A stretch of DNA of 32,867 nt from JADLFV01 sp964471555 (GCA_964471555.1 CAYYGM010000037.1:1-32867), one strand, 5' to 3'. Counted from the stretch's first letter, positions 1 through 7,496 are shown. The notes: generated from the sequence alone by a model not told the origin. Made by a program: numbers and translations.

Positions 1-90
1 GCCGGGCGGATTCTCTCACAAAGTCTGGCTCAAGATTCGGGGAGGGGGTCAACTCCGCCGCTCGTGCCCGGAGTTCGCAGTGTCCAGAAA

Positions 91-165
91 GCCGCCTGAG
101 TGAAAATCGAAGGCGGCCTGACAGGCGCGTCGCCTTCCGGCTCTACGGAGCTTCGACGTAGCCGG
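91..165. terminator. Two hairpins downstream of rny (possible terminator)
   Basis: Downstream of the ribonuclease Y stop codon are two inverted repeats. One is a 7-bp stem at 91-97 and 111-117 with a 13-nt loop. The other pairs 137-147 with 157-165 (9 bp with a 2-nt bulge) around a 9-nt loop. Neither is followed by a clear T run, so intrinsic termination is only a guess. Nothing else coding is convincing in 1-257. Confidence 0.3.
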
Positions 166-257
166 CCTTCCGTTTGTGATCGCCTTGCTGCGCGCGTGGC
201 GGACTTGGGCCGATCGGGTCCGTCATGCGCCAGCGGGCGGTTTTCAATTGACGTTCG

Positions 258-1874
258 TTACCGCGCGTATTCCACCGTGCGCATTTCGCGCAGCACGGTG
301 ATCTTGATTTCGCCGGGGAAAGTCATTTCCTCGCTGACGCGCTTGGCGATGTCGCGGGCGATGTAGGTGCAGTTGGCGTCGTCCACGCTGTCGGGATCGA
401 CGATCACGCGCACCTCGCGGCCGGCCTGGATGGCGTAGGCGTTTTTGACGCCTTTGATGCTGGTGGCGATCTGTTCGAGTTGCTCGAGGCGCTTGACGTA
501 GCGCTCCAGCGTTTCGCGGCGGGCGCCGGGGCGGGCGCCGCTGATGGCGTCGGCGGCCATGACGATGGCGGTGTAGGGCGTGGTGGCGGGGATGTCGTTG
601 TGGTGGCCGCCGATGGCATTGAGGACAGCTTCTTTTTCGCCGTACTTGCGGGCGAACTCCATGCCGATGGCGGGGTGGCCGCCTTCCTGGTCGTGGTCGA
701 GGGCTTTGCCGATGTCGTGCAGGAAACCGCAGCGGCGGGCCAGTTCACCATCGAGGCCCAGTTCGTCGGCGATCACCTGGCAGAGGAAGGCGGTCTCGAC
801 CGAGTGGCGCAGGATGTTCTGGCCGTAGCTGGAGCGGTAGTACAGTCGGCCCATGGTTTCGCTGATCTTGGGATGCAGGCCCTGGATGTCGGCCTCGATG
901 CAGGCGTCCTTGCCGAACTTGAGGATGCGTTCGTTGATTTCCTTGCGCATCTGTTCGGCGACTTCTTCGATGCGTGTGGGATGGATGCGGCCGTCGTCGA
1001 TGAGCTTCTGCAAAGTCTCGGCGGCGATGGCGCGGCGGACGGGATCGAAGCAGGAGACGACAACGACGCCGGGGGTATCGTCCACGATGACGTCAACGCC
1101 GGTGGCTTGTTCGAAGGCGCGGATGTTGCGGCCTTCGCGGCCGATGACGCGGCCTTTCATGTCGTCGGAGGGGATGGCGATGGCGCTGACGGTGGTGTCC
1201 TGGGTGTGCTCGGAGGCGTAACGCTGGATGGCTTGCAGGGTGATCTTGAGTGCGTTGTCCTTGCTTTCAGCCTCGGCTTTTTCCAGGTTGCGCTGGATGA
1301 TCTGGGCCGCTTCGTGCTGGCACTCGCGCTCGAGGGCCTTGAGGGCTTCCTTCTTGGCTTCCTCTTCGTTGAGGCCGCTGATGCGGAGCAGAGTCTGCTT
1401 TTGCTCGGCTTCGGCGGCCTCGATGCGGGTGCGGTGCTTGGCCAGCATGTCGTCGAGTTCCGCCTCCTTGGCGCTGACGTTGTGCTCACGATCGTGCAGG
1501 CTCTGCTCGCGCTCCTTGAGGTATTTGTCTTTGGTGGCCAGAGTGTCGAGCTTGCGGTCGACGTCGAGTTGGCGTTTGTTCAGATCACGTTCCTGCTGGT
1601 CGAGCTTCTGGCGAACCTCGGCGGCCTTGGCTTCGGTCTGCTCGCGGCGTTTGGCCAGCTCTTCACGGAAGTCCAGTTCGATCTGCTTCTTGGTGGTCTC
1701 GGCGTCGGCCTGCGCTTTTTCCAGCAGGATCTCGGCCTCGGCCTTGGCTTGATTGACGGCGCGAAAGCCCAGGATCTTGATGATCACCAGCACGGCCCCG
1801 GCGCCGATGGCGATCCCCAGGCCCAAGCCGCTCCACAGGGAGCTGAGGGCCAGAATGGAAGAATAGGAAAACAT
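258..1874 (-). CDS. rny: Ribonuclease Y
   Basis: Membrane-anchored endoribonuclease that starts decay of many bacterial mRNAs. The 538-residue product has the full family order: an N-terminal hydrophobic anchor (about residues 5-35), a long Glu/Lys/Arg/Gln-rich coiled coil (about 40-200), a KH RNA-binding domain with the GRVIGREG loop near residues 241-248, and an HD phosphohydrolase domain whose metal-binding pair is His386-Asp387 in HDIGKALDHDQEGGHP. Length fits the usual 510-540 residues. The frame stays open 20 codons upstream, but the ATG at 1874 puts the anchor right at the N terminus, as in the family, so it is preferred. The ribosome-binding site is weak (AAGGGC). It is read away from the neighbouring operon and is probably its own transcription unit. 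Confidence 0.95.
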   Translation of the reverse strand: MFSYSSILALSSLWSGLGLGIAIGAGAVLVIIKILGFRAVNQAKAEAEILLEKAQADAETTKKQIELDFREELAKRREQTEAKAAEVRQKLDQQERDLNKRQLDVDRKLDTLATKDKYLKEREQSLHDREHNVSAKEAELDDMLAKHRTRIEAAEAEQKQTLLRISGLNEEEAKKEALKALERECQHEAAQIIQRNLEKAEAESKDNALKITLQAIQRYASEHTQDTTVSAIAIPSDDMKGRVIGREGRNIRAFEQATGVDVIVDDTPGVVVVSCFDPVRRAIAAETLQKLIDDGRIHPTRIEEVAEQMRKEINERILKFGKDACIEADIQGLHPKISETMGRLYYRSSYGQNILRHSVETAFLCQVIADELGLDGELARRCGFLHDIGKALDHDQEGGHPAIGMEFARKYGEKEAVLNAIGGHHNDIPATTPYTAIVMAADAISGARPGARRETLERYVKRLEQLEQIATSIKGVKNAYAIQAGREVRVIVDPDSVDDANCTYIARDIAKRVSEEMTFPGEIKITVLREMRTVEYAR

Positions 1875-2289
1875 GGGTATGCCCTTTGCTGCAACCCCGT
1901 GTACCGCGCAGACGGCCACGGGTATGTCGGGCACGACCCGTTCACATGGACACGATCAGGAGATTGTGGCGATGCTCAATGACCAGGCGGTCAGTGTCCC
2001 CCGTCCGCGCGCGGAACGACACGTGGTTGGATCGCGCAAACTCTGCATAGAGGAATATTCATCCCGGACCAAGGACACGTGTTGGACAAACCGGTCAGTG
2101 AAAGCATCGTCAATCTATCCCGTCCGCTTCTGGGGCGAACGTCCGGGGCCATAAACCCTGGCCACCGGCTGATCGGCCTGCCCGCTAACAAACCAGCGGG
2201 TCGTGCCGGTTACTCCTGTCCCCGCGTGGAGCCGCGCTCAACGCGCTGGGGACAACTGAAATCATCCTAAGTTACGATGGGGTAAGACG
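1875..2289. other. 415-bp non-coding stretch with two hairpins
   Basis: No coding region is convincing here; the short frames have no recognisable protein features. Two hairpins lie just past the end of the glycosyltransferase-like gene on the minus strand. The first has a 7-bp stem (2217-2223 with 2248-2254, TGTCCCC/GGGGACA) around a GC-rich loop that can fold further. The second has a 6-bp stem (2181-2186 with 2195-2200) and an 8-nt loop. They may end the lipoprotein operon or belong to the leader of rny. I could not match the stretch to RNase P RNA, tmRNA, SRP RNA or 6S RNA. Confidence 0.4.
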
Positions 2290-3225
2290 TCAAGTGCCCA
2301 TGAGCGCAGCACGCCAGGCTGCCGAATCGGCAGACGTCAAGGGTATTTGTGAGATGGGTGTTTTTCCCATGTTAATCAGGGGTCGCAAGTTCTCAGCAGC
2401 GAGGCGGTAGTTCTGGTCCGTGGCCGCGAGGACAGGCAGACCCGCCGCCCTGGTCCACGCCGCGGCCAGTGTCGTCTTTTCGCCCCACAGCAGGGCCAGG
2501 TCGCAACTGGCCAGCAGTTGCCACGGCTTGGACATCTGCGGATCGACCAGCAGGCGGGCGGGTGCCTCCGCTTGATCGATCAGGCGGCGGGCACGGGCCT
2601 GGTGGACCGCCTCGGGGTGCACCAGCAGTCGCAGCTGCGGCGGGTCTGACTGATCGTTGAGCGACTCCTGCAGCAGACTGACCGCCAGCACCGCAGCCTG
2701 CACGTCGCACTGTCGCGGGTCGTCCGCCAGCAGGGCGATCAGCCGATCCTGGGGCTGACGCTGCCAGCGGTCGGGCTCGGCCGGGCTCAGCCAGCGGGGG
2801 TCGAACAGGGGCGGCACGCACTGCGCTTTCTGACCCGCGGCGATCAGTTGCTCGCGCAGCGCATCGCTGAAACAGAGGGCGGTCGCAGCCCGACGGCGGA
2901 GCAGAGCGGCGGTCCAACGGCCGGGCGACTGGAAGGCGATCCAGGACAGCGGCGTGCGCGGCCGAACAATGGCAGCGGCTGTCGCGGCACGAGCGGACCA
3001 GGCCAGGATGTGATCGGCATCCGCGTGATCGGTTCGTCGCAGTGACAGCAGCGTCGTCCGTTGCACGTGCGGCAAACCGACCAAGCGCAGCGCATCAGCC
3101 ATGGCAAACGAACCCCGCGCCAGCACGCGATGTTCAGCCTCGGGCCAGGCTGCGATCAGGGCCGCCAGCGTCGGCGGCGCGGCAGGGTGGACAGCATCAA
3201 TCAGGTGCAGCAGCCGGGCGGTCAT
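2290..3225 (-). CDS. Glycosyltransferase-like protein (divergent GT-B type)
   Basis: A 311-residue cytoplasmic protein with no signal peptide. I recognise only general glycosyltransferase-like features. Mid-protein, 'CFSDALREQLIAAGQKAQCVP' minus its last residues resembles the interdomain stretch of family-4 enzymes, where a sugar acceptor domain meets the nucleotide-sugar domain. The later stretch 'SCDLALLWGEKTTLAAAWTR' followed by GLPVLA resembles the C-terminal donor-binding segment (A/G-x-P-V-hydrophobic). No conserved E-x7-E pair is clear, so catalytic activity is unproven. The start at 3225 is chosen because its ATG overlaps the stop of the upstream lipoprotein gene in an ATGA. It is the last gene of the four-gene operon and may modify an envelope glycan, but that is inference. 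Confidence 0.45.
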   Translation of the reverse strand: MTARLLHLIDAVHPAAPPTLAALIAAWPEAEHRVLARGSFAMADALRLVGLPHVQRTTLLSLRRTDHADADHILAWSARAATAAAIVRPRTPLSWIAFQSPGRWTAALLRRRAATALCFSDALREQLIAAGQKAQCVPPLFDPRWLSPAEPDRWQRQPQDRLIALLADDPRQCDVQAAVLAVSLLQESLNDQSDPPQLRLLVHPEAVHQARARRLIDQAEAPARLLVDPQMSKPWQLLASCDLALLWGEKTTLAAAWTRAAGLPVLAATDQNYRLAAENLRPLINMGKTPISQIPLTSADSAAWRAALMGT

Positions 3226-3902
3226 TTTTCTTCGAAGCGGCTGCCGATTTCCGGCGGCGTCCATTTGTAGAAGAGTCGGGCGATATCGCGGCCAAGCAAC
3301 TCGGCCAACTGGCGGCGCAAGGCGACGGCCATGCCCTGGCTATCGGTGCCCACACTGGTGCCGCCGCGGAATTGGCTCGTGACACTGCGACCACGGGTCG
3401 GCGTCTTGGGGTCGATGACGGCCGGGGCCTCGGGAAACAGGCGCTGACCCGTGGTGGCGTCGATCACTTTCACCTGGGCCAGGGCCGTGGGGCGGAAGAC
3501 GCCCGCCATCGTCTGCAACGTCACGTCATCGATCAGCACATAGATCACCTGCTCGGCTCCGAGTCGGCGACCGAGTTCATCGATGGGCAGCTTGGCGAAT
3601 TGGTCACCGAGTTGCGATTGCAGGTCTGCCACATCGCGGGCGGGCACGATCGAGGCTTCCAGGGCCTTGTTCTGTTTGAGATTGTGTTCGATATTGACCG
3701 CGACGACGGCTGGCAGATTGGGATCGCGGAATCGGCCGGCGGGATCTTCCACGAAGATCAGCGTGGGGCGTGCGGCCAGCGTGTAGGCGGCCGGCACCTT
3801 GTCCGGGCCGTGGATCAGTTGGGCCAGATAGCCTTCACCGCAGCCGGTCAGGCTCGTGAGCATCAGCAACAGCAGCAGGGCGGCAGCAGGTCGGCTGGTC
3901 AT
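3222..3902 (-). CDS. Predicted lipoprotein, paralogue of the preceding gene
   Basis: A 226-residue protein with a type II signal peptide: a Leu-rich core and the lipobox LTGC with Cys21 as lipidation site, so it should be anchored in a membrane. The rest is an alternating alpha/beta pattern (LIFVEDP strand, then PIDELGRRLGAEQVIYVLI, then ALAQVKVIDATTG). This is reminiscent of the GNA1162/CsgG/TolB-N type of lipoprotein domain, though the family is not identified. It shares spacing and motifs with its upstream neighbour: [F/I]DEL..-L, a strand ending in I, an A.V.VI.A strand, and a terminal [A/G]RD...LFY. The ATG overlaps the upstream stop codon by 4 bp, and its own stop overlaps the next start the same way, so translation is probably coupled. 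Confidence 0.8.
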   Translation of the reverse strand: MTSRPAAALLLLLMLTSLTGCGEGYLAQLIHGPDKVPAAYTLAARPTLIFVEDPAGRFRDPNLPAVVAVNIEHNLKQNKALEASIVPARDVADLQSQLGDQFAKLPIDELGRRLGAEQVIYVLIDDVTLQTMAGVFRPTALAQVKVIDATTGQRLFPEAPAVIDPKTPTRGRSVTSQFRGGTSVGTDSQGMAVALRRQLAELLGRDIARLFYKWTPPEIGSRFEEK

Positions 3903-4534
3903 TTGTCCACCTCGATCTGGTGATCGTAGAACAGGCCCGAAGCATCGCGAGCGAACAGTTGCAGCATGCCCAGCTCGACGGTCTGGTCATCGGTGTTGAG
4001 CAGGCCGATGTCGGAGTTTTCCGGGAACTTGGCGCTGACGGTTTCGTTGATGGCCATGCGATCGGGATCGGCGGCATCCGCTTCGATGACGCCGACGTTG
4101 GCGCTGACCAGGCCCTGCCAGACGTGGGCGTTGCCCGGTTCATGCGTGCGATATTCGATCAGGTCGATCAACACGATGCGCTGTACGTTCAGCTTGGCCA
4201 CCAGTTCATCGAACGGCAGCGTGGACCAGTAGGGATTGCTCTGCTGGAAGGTCATCACCTGGGCGGGACCGGTGACGGTGACGCCGGGCACGTTGGCAGC
4301 GATCTTGCGGGTGACAGCCGAGCAGACCGACAGGTCGGCGTTGGGATACTGAGCGAGGATGTACTCGTCAGCAGAGACCAGCACCGCCACGCTCTGATTG
4401 TCCAGCCCCAGGTAGCGGGCTTCGACGTCGATCTTCTTCTTGCCGCCGCCCATGCCTTCGCCCAGCCAGCCCAGGCCTTGGCAGCCGGTCAGCAGCAGGC
4501 AGAAGATCCCAAGTGAAACCACTGTGTTTTTCAT
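3899..4534 (-). CDS. Predicted lipoprotein
   Basis: A 211-residue protein with a short signal peptide and lipobox LLTGC (Cys18), followed by a Gly-rich linker with three lysines and then an alpha/beta domain. Visible motifs are PFDELVAKLNVQRIVLIDLI, SANVGVIEAD and ARDASGLFYD, which line up in order with matching motifs of the next gene; I infer the two are tandem paralogues. A possible ribosome-binding site (AAGGA) lies about 10 nt before the ATG. The start overlaps the stop of the DUF2752 gene as ATGA. I know no function for this family. The arrangement suggests two lipoproteins that work together in one envelope complex. Confidence 0.8.
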   Translation of the reverse strand: MKNTVVSLGIFCLLLTGCQGLGWLGEGMGGGKKKIDVEARYLGLDNQSVAVLVSADEYILAQYPNADLSVCSAVTRKIAANVPGVTVTGPAQVMTFQQSNPYWSTLPFDELVAKLNVQRIVLIDLIEYRTHEPGNAHVWQGLVSANVGVIEADAADPDRMAINETVSAKFPENSDIGLLNTDDQTVELGMLQLFARDASGLFYDHQIEVDK

Positions 4535-4992
4535 AGGTGGCTAATCCTTCCGTCGCTCAGGTGCATCCACAGCGTGTAGCCCCATGCTGCCAGCACCACG
4601 GCCAGCATGGTCAAGAACGCGATCGGTCTTCCCAGCAGCGCCCCGATCGGTTGCAGCGACATGCCGCTAAGCGCCGACCAGCCGGCGATCAGACACATCA
4701 TGGCGCAGATGAGTGCCAGCAGCGCCCCGGCCGGCTGGGTGTAGAAGGCGATCAGCAGGTGGCCGTGGGCAGCGAAGCTGACGGCAGTGGTCATGCCGCA
4801 GGTGGCGCAGGGCATGCCGGTGACCAGGTAGAAACCGCAGGGGGCCAGGCCCAGTTCGGTGTGCGTGCCCAGGCCGGTGGGCGAGGGGCGGAGATTGACA
4901 CCGACCAGCAGCGGAGCCAGAAACGCCAGGCACAACACCGCCCCGATCAGGCGATTGTTGCGTAATTGGTACGGGTACAACAGGCAATCCAT
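4531..4992 (-). CDS. DUF2752 membrane protein
   Basis: A 153-residue inner-membrane protein with three or four hydrophobic segments (about residues 15-32, 45-75, 85-108 and 120-145). The family mark is the Cys-rich stretch CGFYLVTGMPCATCGMTTA, with Cys52, Cys62 and Cys65; the C..CG[MF]T pattern is characteristic of DUF2752, whose function is unknown. The frame extends 48 codons further upstream, but that part is Pro/Arg-rich and runs into the promoter region of pssA. The ATG at 4992 starts a normal-length member. A TATCCT box lies 6 nt before this ATG and no Shine-Dalgarno sequence is visible. It is the first gene of an operon with two lipoproteins and a glycosyltransferase-like protein. Confidence 0.8.
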   Translation of the reverse strand: MDCLLYPYQLRNNRLIGAVLCLAFLAPLLVGVNLRPSPTGLGTHTELGLAPCGFYLVTGMPCATCGMTTAVSFAAHGHLLIAFYTQPAGALLALICAMMCLIAGWSALSGMSLQPIGALLGRPIAFLTMLAVVLAAWGYTLWMHLSDGRISHL

Positions 4993-5115
4993 GCGATCAG
5001 GATACCGGCTGCGGGGCCGCAGGGGAAAGTCGGGCGGTCCGGCCGCTTGCAGCTTCGCGATGCCTTCGGTGTACGGGCGGTTTTGCGAAGCCGCAAGCGG
5101 CGGGGGTGATTCACG

Positions 5116-5121
5116 TACAAT
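5116..5121 (+). promoter_or_regulatory. -10 box of a predicted leaderless pssA promoter
   Basis: TACAAT matches the sigma-70 -10 consensus at five of six positions and ends 6 nt before the pssA ATG, so transcription should start at or next to the A of the start codon. No Shine-Dalgarno sequence lies between box and start. No good -35 box is seen at the usual distance. Confidence 0.5.
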
Positions 5122-5127
5122 GTTTGC

Positions 5128-6060
5128 ATGCTTCAACGTGCCTCACGAAGTCGCCGGGCCATGCGGCGGCGCTATCGCCGAGCGGCCATCGTGCGTCGCG
5201 GCATTGCGGTGGCGCCGACGATGATGACACTGGGCAACCTGCTGTGCGGGTTCGCCGCGGTGTTCGTGGCGTCGCGGCCGACCAACGTCGGCTTTCCCTT
5301 CGACTGGTCGCAGCCGACGCTGGCGGTGCTGTTCATCTTCACCGGCATGATCTTCGACGCGCTCGACGGCCGCGTGGCGCGAATGACCCACTCGGTCAGC
5401 GAACTGGGCGAGCAACTGGATTCATTGGCGGACCTGGTGACCTTCGGCGTGGCGCCGGCGTTCGTGGTGATCGAGCTGGTTGACATCGGCACGCCGTTCT
5501 TCGGCAGGGCGGATTACGTGTTCGATCGCTTCGCCCTGGTGGTGGCGGGACTGTACGTGGCGTGCGCCGCCCTGCGCCTGGCGCGGTTCAACATCGAAAC
5601 ACCCGAGGACGACAACCCGGCCCACCACTACTTCCGCGGCATGCCTTCCCCGGCCGCGGCGGGCACGGTGGCCAGCCTGGCGTTGATGCACCAGTACTTC
5701 CTGGCCAAGTACGACGCGAACAGTTGGCTGGTGCGCTCGGCGGCCGTGGCCATGGTGCTGATCGCGCTGCTGATGGCTATCGCCATGGTCAGCAAGCTGC
5801 GCTACGTGCACGTGCTCAATCGCTACCTGCGGCGGCGGGTGACGCTGCCCTCGTTCGTGCTGGTGGTGGCGGTGGCGGGCATGCTGCTGCTGCGTCCGCA
5901 GTTGTCGCTGGCCGGCTTGATGGCCGTCTATGCCCTGTCCGCACCGGTGGCGGCGACGTGGCGCTGGTGGAAGAGGAAGAGATCAAATTCGAATGGCGAA
6001 AGCCGCGTGGGCGGAAATTCGAATGACGAATCAATGACGAATGCTCGAATGTCCGAATGA
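5128..6060 (+). CDS. pssA: CDP-diacylglycerol--serine O-phosphatidyltransferase
   Basis: Integral membrane enzyme that joins serine to CDP-diacylglycerol to make phosphatidylserine, the precursor of phosphatidylethanolamine. The CDP-alcohol phosphatidyltransferase signature is complete: Asp77, Asp80-Gly81, Ala84-Arg85, Gly94, Asp98 and Asp102, within DALDGRVARMTHSVSELGEQ and the following LDSLAD. Several hydrophobic segments follow, and a basic N terminus precedes the first. The last 25 or so residues (Asn/Ser/Glu-rich) are not family sequence: they are translated from a palindromic repeat at 5984-6118 that also supplies the stop codon. The gene is divergent from the DUF2752 operon and convergent with HPr. 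The start is supported by the -10-like box just before it rather than by a ribosome-binding site. Confidence 0.92.
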   Translation: MLQRASRSRRAMRRRYRRAAIVRRGIAVAPTMMTLGNLLCGFAAVFVASRPTNVGFPFDWSQPTLAVLFIFTGMIFDALDGRVARMTHSVSELGEQLDSLADLVTFGVAPAFVVIELVDIGTPFFGRADYVFDRFALVVAGLYVACAALRLARFNIETPEDDNPAHHYFRGMPSPAAAGTVASLALMHQYFLAKYDANSWLVRSAAVAMVLIALLMAIAMVSKLRYVHVLNRYLRRRVTLPSFVLVVAVAGMLLLRPQLSLAGLMAVYALSAPVAATWRWWKRKRSNSNGESRVGGNSNDESMTNARMSE

Positions 6061-6118
6061 CGAAACTCCAAGCATTCGTCATTCGTCATTGGGACATTGT
6101 TTCGTCATTCGAATTTCC
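6013..6118. repeat. Palindromic element with 18-bp perfect terminal inverted repeats
   Basis: The ends 6013-6030 and 6101-6118 are perfect reverse complements (GGAAATTCGAATGACGAA). The interior is made of variants of the word CGAATGACGAA and its complement, so nearly the whole 106 bp can fold back. A related fragment (AAATTCGAATGGCGAA) lies at 5985-6000. The element covers the last codons and stop of pssA and lies before the convergent HPr gene. It carries no gene. It could be a MITE-like or REP-like element and could act as a two-way terminator. Confidence 0.85.
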
Positions 6119-6125
6119 CCCCACC

Positions 6126-6389
6126 CTATTCTTCATCAAAGCCGCGATCGACCAGTTCGCTCAGGGCGGCCAAGGCGGCGTCGGCGTCATCGCCTTCAGC
6201 GGCCAGGGTCAATTGCGTGCCCTGGGTGGCGGCCAGCATCATCAACTGCATAATGCTCTTGCCGTCAACGTTCTGCTCGTTCTTCTTGACGCGGATATCG
6301 CTACGGAAGCCGTTGGCTGTGTCCACGAAGGCCATCGCCGGGCGGGCGTGCAGTCCCAGCTTGTTCTTGATGGTCACGTTGATTTCCAC
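6126..6389 (-). CDS. ptsH: HPr family phosphocarrier protein
   Basis: Small phosphocarrier of the phosphotransferase system: it accepts phosphate from enzyme I on a histidine and passes it to EIIA domains. The active-site motif GLHARPA carries His14, and a regulatory serine (Ser45 in DGKSIMQLMML) sits where HPr kinase acts in other bacteria. I chose the GTG at 6389 because it gives 87 residues and places the histidine as in known HPr proteins. A TTG at 6431 would add 14 residues without family similarity. It follows ptsN on the same strand with a 118-bp gap. No enzyme I gene is in the window. Whether it serves sugar uptake or a regulatory (nitrogen-type) branch cannot be told from sequence; the neighbours favour regulation. 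Confidence 0.88.
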   Translation of the reverse strand: MEINVTIKNKLGLHARPAMAFVDTANGFRSDIRVKKNEQNVDGKSIMQLMMLAATQGTQLTLAAEGDDADAALAALSELVDRGFDEE

Positions 6390-6507
6390 GGCCGAAGGTC
6401 CAGGGTTTCGCAGGTGCAGGGTATGGGGCAAAGAACGTAAAGCGTGGAGTGAGGAGCGTCATGGCGATCTCGCTCCGCACCCCCCGCGGCATATCTGACG
6501 TTGGTGT

Positions 6508-6984
6508 TTATCCCGCCAACTGTTGGGCGTCGGCATCGTGCAGTAACTCGACGACTTCCTCCACGGTGGTTGCCTGGCGCAGGAAGCGGCGGAAGGTGTC
6601 CTGCTGCAGGTTGGTGAAGATGTTCTCCATGGCCTGGAGGTGCTCGTCGGGTTTGTTCTTGGGCGAAAGCAGCAGCACGATGGAGTACACCGGCTTCTTG
6701 TCCAGGGCGGCGAAATCCACGCCCGCAGAGCTGACGGCGATGCCGGCCGCCATCTTCTTGATCTTCTCATGCTTGACGTGGGGCACGGCCACGCCCTTGC
6801 CGAAGCCGGTCGAGCCGTGCTTCTCGCGCTCCATGATGTTCTTGACCAGATCGCTGCGCAGCTTCTTGTCCGCGGCGCCGGCGGCGATCAGCTTGTCGAT
6901 CATCTGCTCGATGGCCTCCTGCTTTTCCGTGGTGGCCAGATTGACGATGATCGCATCGTTCACGACAAAATCGCTCAACTTCAT
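6508..6984 (-). CDS. ptsN: PTS IIA-like nitrogen-regulatory protein
   Basis: A 158-residue single-domain EIIA of the fructose/mannitol type. The phosphorylated histidine is His69 in GFGKGVAVPHVKHEKI, preceded by the typical 'REKHGSTG' loop. No transport domains (IIB, IIC) are attached or nearby, so it fits the regulatory PtsN type, which controls other proteins by its phosphorylation state. It lies 69 bp after hpf and upstream of HPr on the same strand. The hpf-ptsN-HPr order recalls the rpoN operons of proteobacteria, here without rpoN or rapZ. The start ATG has only a weak AGG upstream. Confidence 0.88.
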   Translation of the reverse strand: MKLSDFVVNDAIIVNLATTEKQEAIEQMIDKLIAAGAADKKLRSDLVKNIMEREKHGSTGFGKGVAVPHVKHEKIKKMAAGIAVSSAGVDFAALDKKPVYSIVLLLSPKNKPDEHLQAMENIFTNLQQDTFRRFLRQATTVEEVVELLHDADAQQLAG

Positions 6985-7053
6985 GATTCTTTGCCTAGCT
7001 CAAACAGGTTGGGGATACAGGGATCTGAAAATCATCATCACGCAAGACGCCGA

Positions 7054-7362
7054 TCACTCGGTGCCGTGCTTGTGGTTACGTAGTTTGTCCTTGAGGTCGT
7101 GCAGTTGCCGGCCGATCTTGTCCACCGTCTCGTCCAGGCAGGCATAGAGGTCGTCGCCGTGCGCCGTCGCCACGAAGTGGTCGTGCCGATCCACGTGGGC
7201 GATCAGCTCCACCTGGTAGCGGTGGCTGTCGTAGCGGTCGGCGACAACCTGCACGCTGGTGATGCGATCGTAGAACTTCGGCAGTCGGCCGACCTTGTCC
7301 TCAGCATACTGGCGGATCGAATCGGTGATGTCGATGTGCTTGCCGGTGACGGTTACTTCCAT
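7054..7362 (-). CDS. hpf: Ribosome hibernation promoting factor (short form)
   Basis: A 102-residue protein of the HPF/YfiA (sigma-54 modulation) family, which binds the 30S subunit and stores ribosomes in inactive dimers or monomers in slow growth. Family features are the opening MEVTVTGKHIDITDSIRQYA, the middle 'VELIAHVDRHDHFVATAHGD' and the helix DLYACLDETVDKIGRQLHDL. It lacks the C-terminal dimerisation domain of long HPF, so it is a short form. It leads the hpf-ptsN-HPr cluster. A possible promoter is at 7386-7413 and a GGAG lies 12-15 nt upstream of the ATG. Confidence 0.9.
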   Translation of the reverse strand: MEVTVTGKHIDITDSIRQYAEDKVGRLPKFYDRITSVQVVADRYDSHRYQVELIAHVDRHDHFVATAHGDDLYACLDETVDKIGRQLHDLKDKLRNHKHGTE

Positions 7363-7385
7363 TTACGTCTCAGCTCCAGGGCGGT

Positions 7386-7413
7386 GGGTTATTTTAGTGG
7401 TTGGAACGGTCAA
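7386..7413 (-). promoter_or_regulatory. Possible promoter of hpf-ptsN-HPr
   Basis: On the minus strand TTGACC (7408-7413) is followed after 16 nt by TAACCC (7386-7391). The -35 box is good and the -10 box weak. It lies in the 96-bp gap after the DUF502 gene, so the cluster could be transcribed separately. Confidence 0.35.
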
Positions 7414-7443
7414 GGGTAAATCCGCTGTGGCAGCGAGCGGGAT

Positions 7444-7496
7444 GGGGGGTGGGGGGTGTCACTGGGGGCTATTCCGGGGGTCCGGGGGCGGGGGGG
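7444..7496 (+). other. Cluster of six G runs (G-quadruplex-prone)
   Basis: Six runs of five to seven G (7444-7449, 7451-7456, 7464-7468, 7476-7480, 7484-7488, 7490-7496) lie within 53 bp on the plus strand. They span the stop codon of the DUF502 gene; the coding part encodes the Pro-rich tail QQSPPPPDPRNSPQ. The DNA could form a G-quadruplex, and the minus-strand transcript is C-rich and G-poor like a Rho loading site. Confidence 0.6.

Noticed and set aside
100..366. 88-residue open frame at the left end
   Set aside because: It runs into the 3' end of rny on the other strand, has a Ser/Arg-rich product and no ribosome-binding site.
480..1982. 500-residue open frame on the plus strand
   Set aside because: It is antisense to rny. 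Its Gly/Asp/Leu-rich low-complexity product is what the complement of a GC-rich gene gives, while the minus strand encodes a complete RNase Y.
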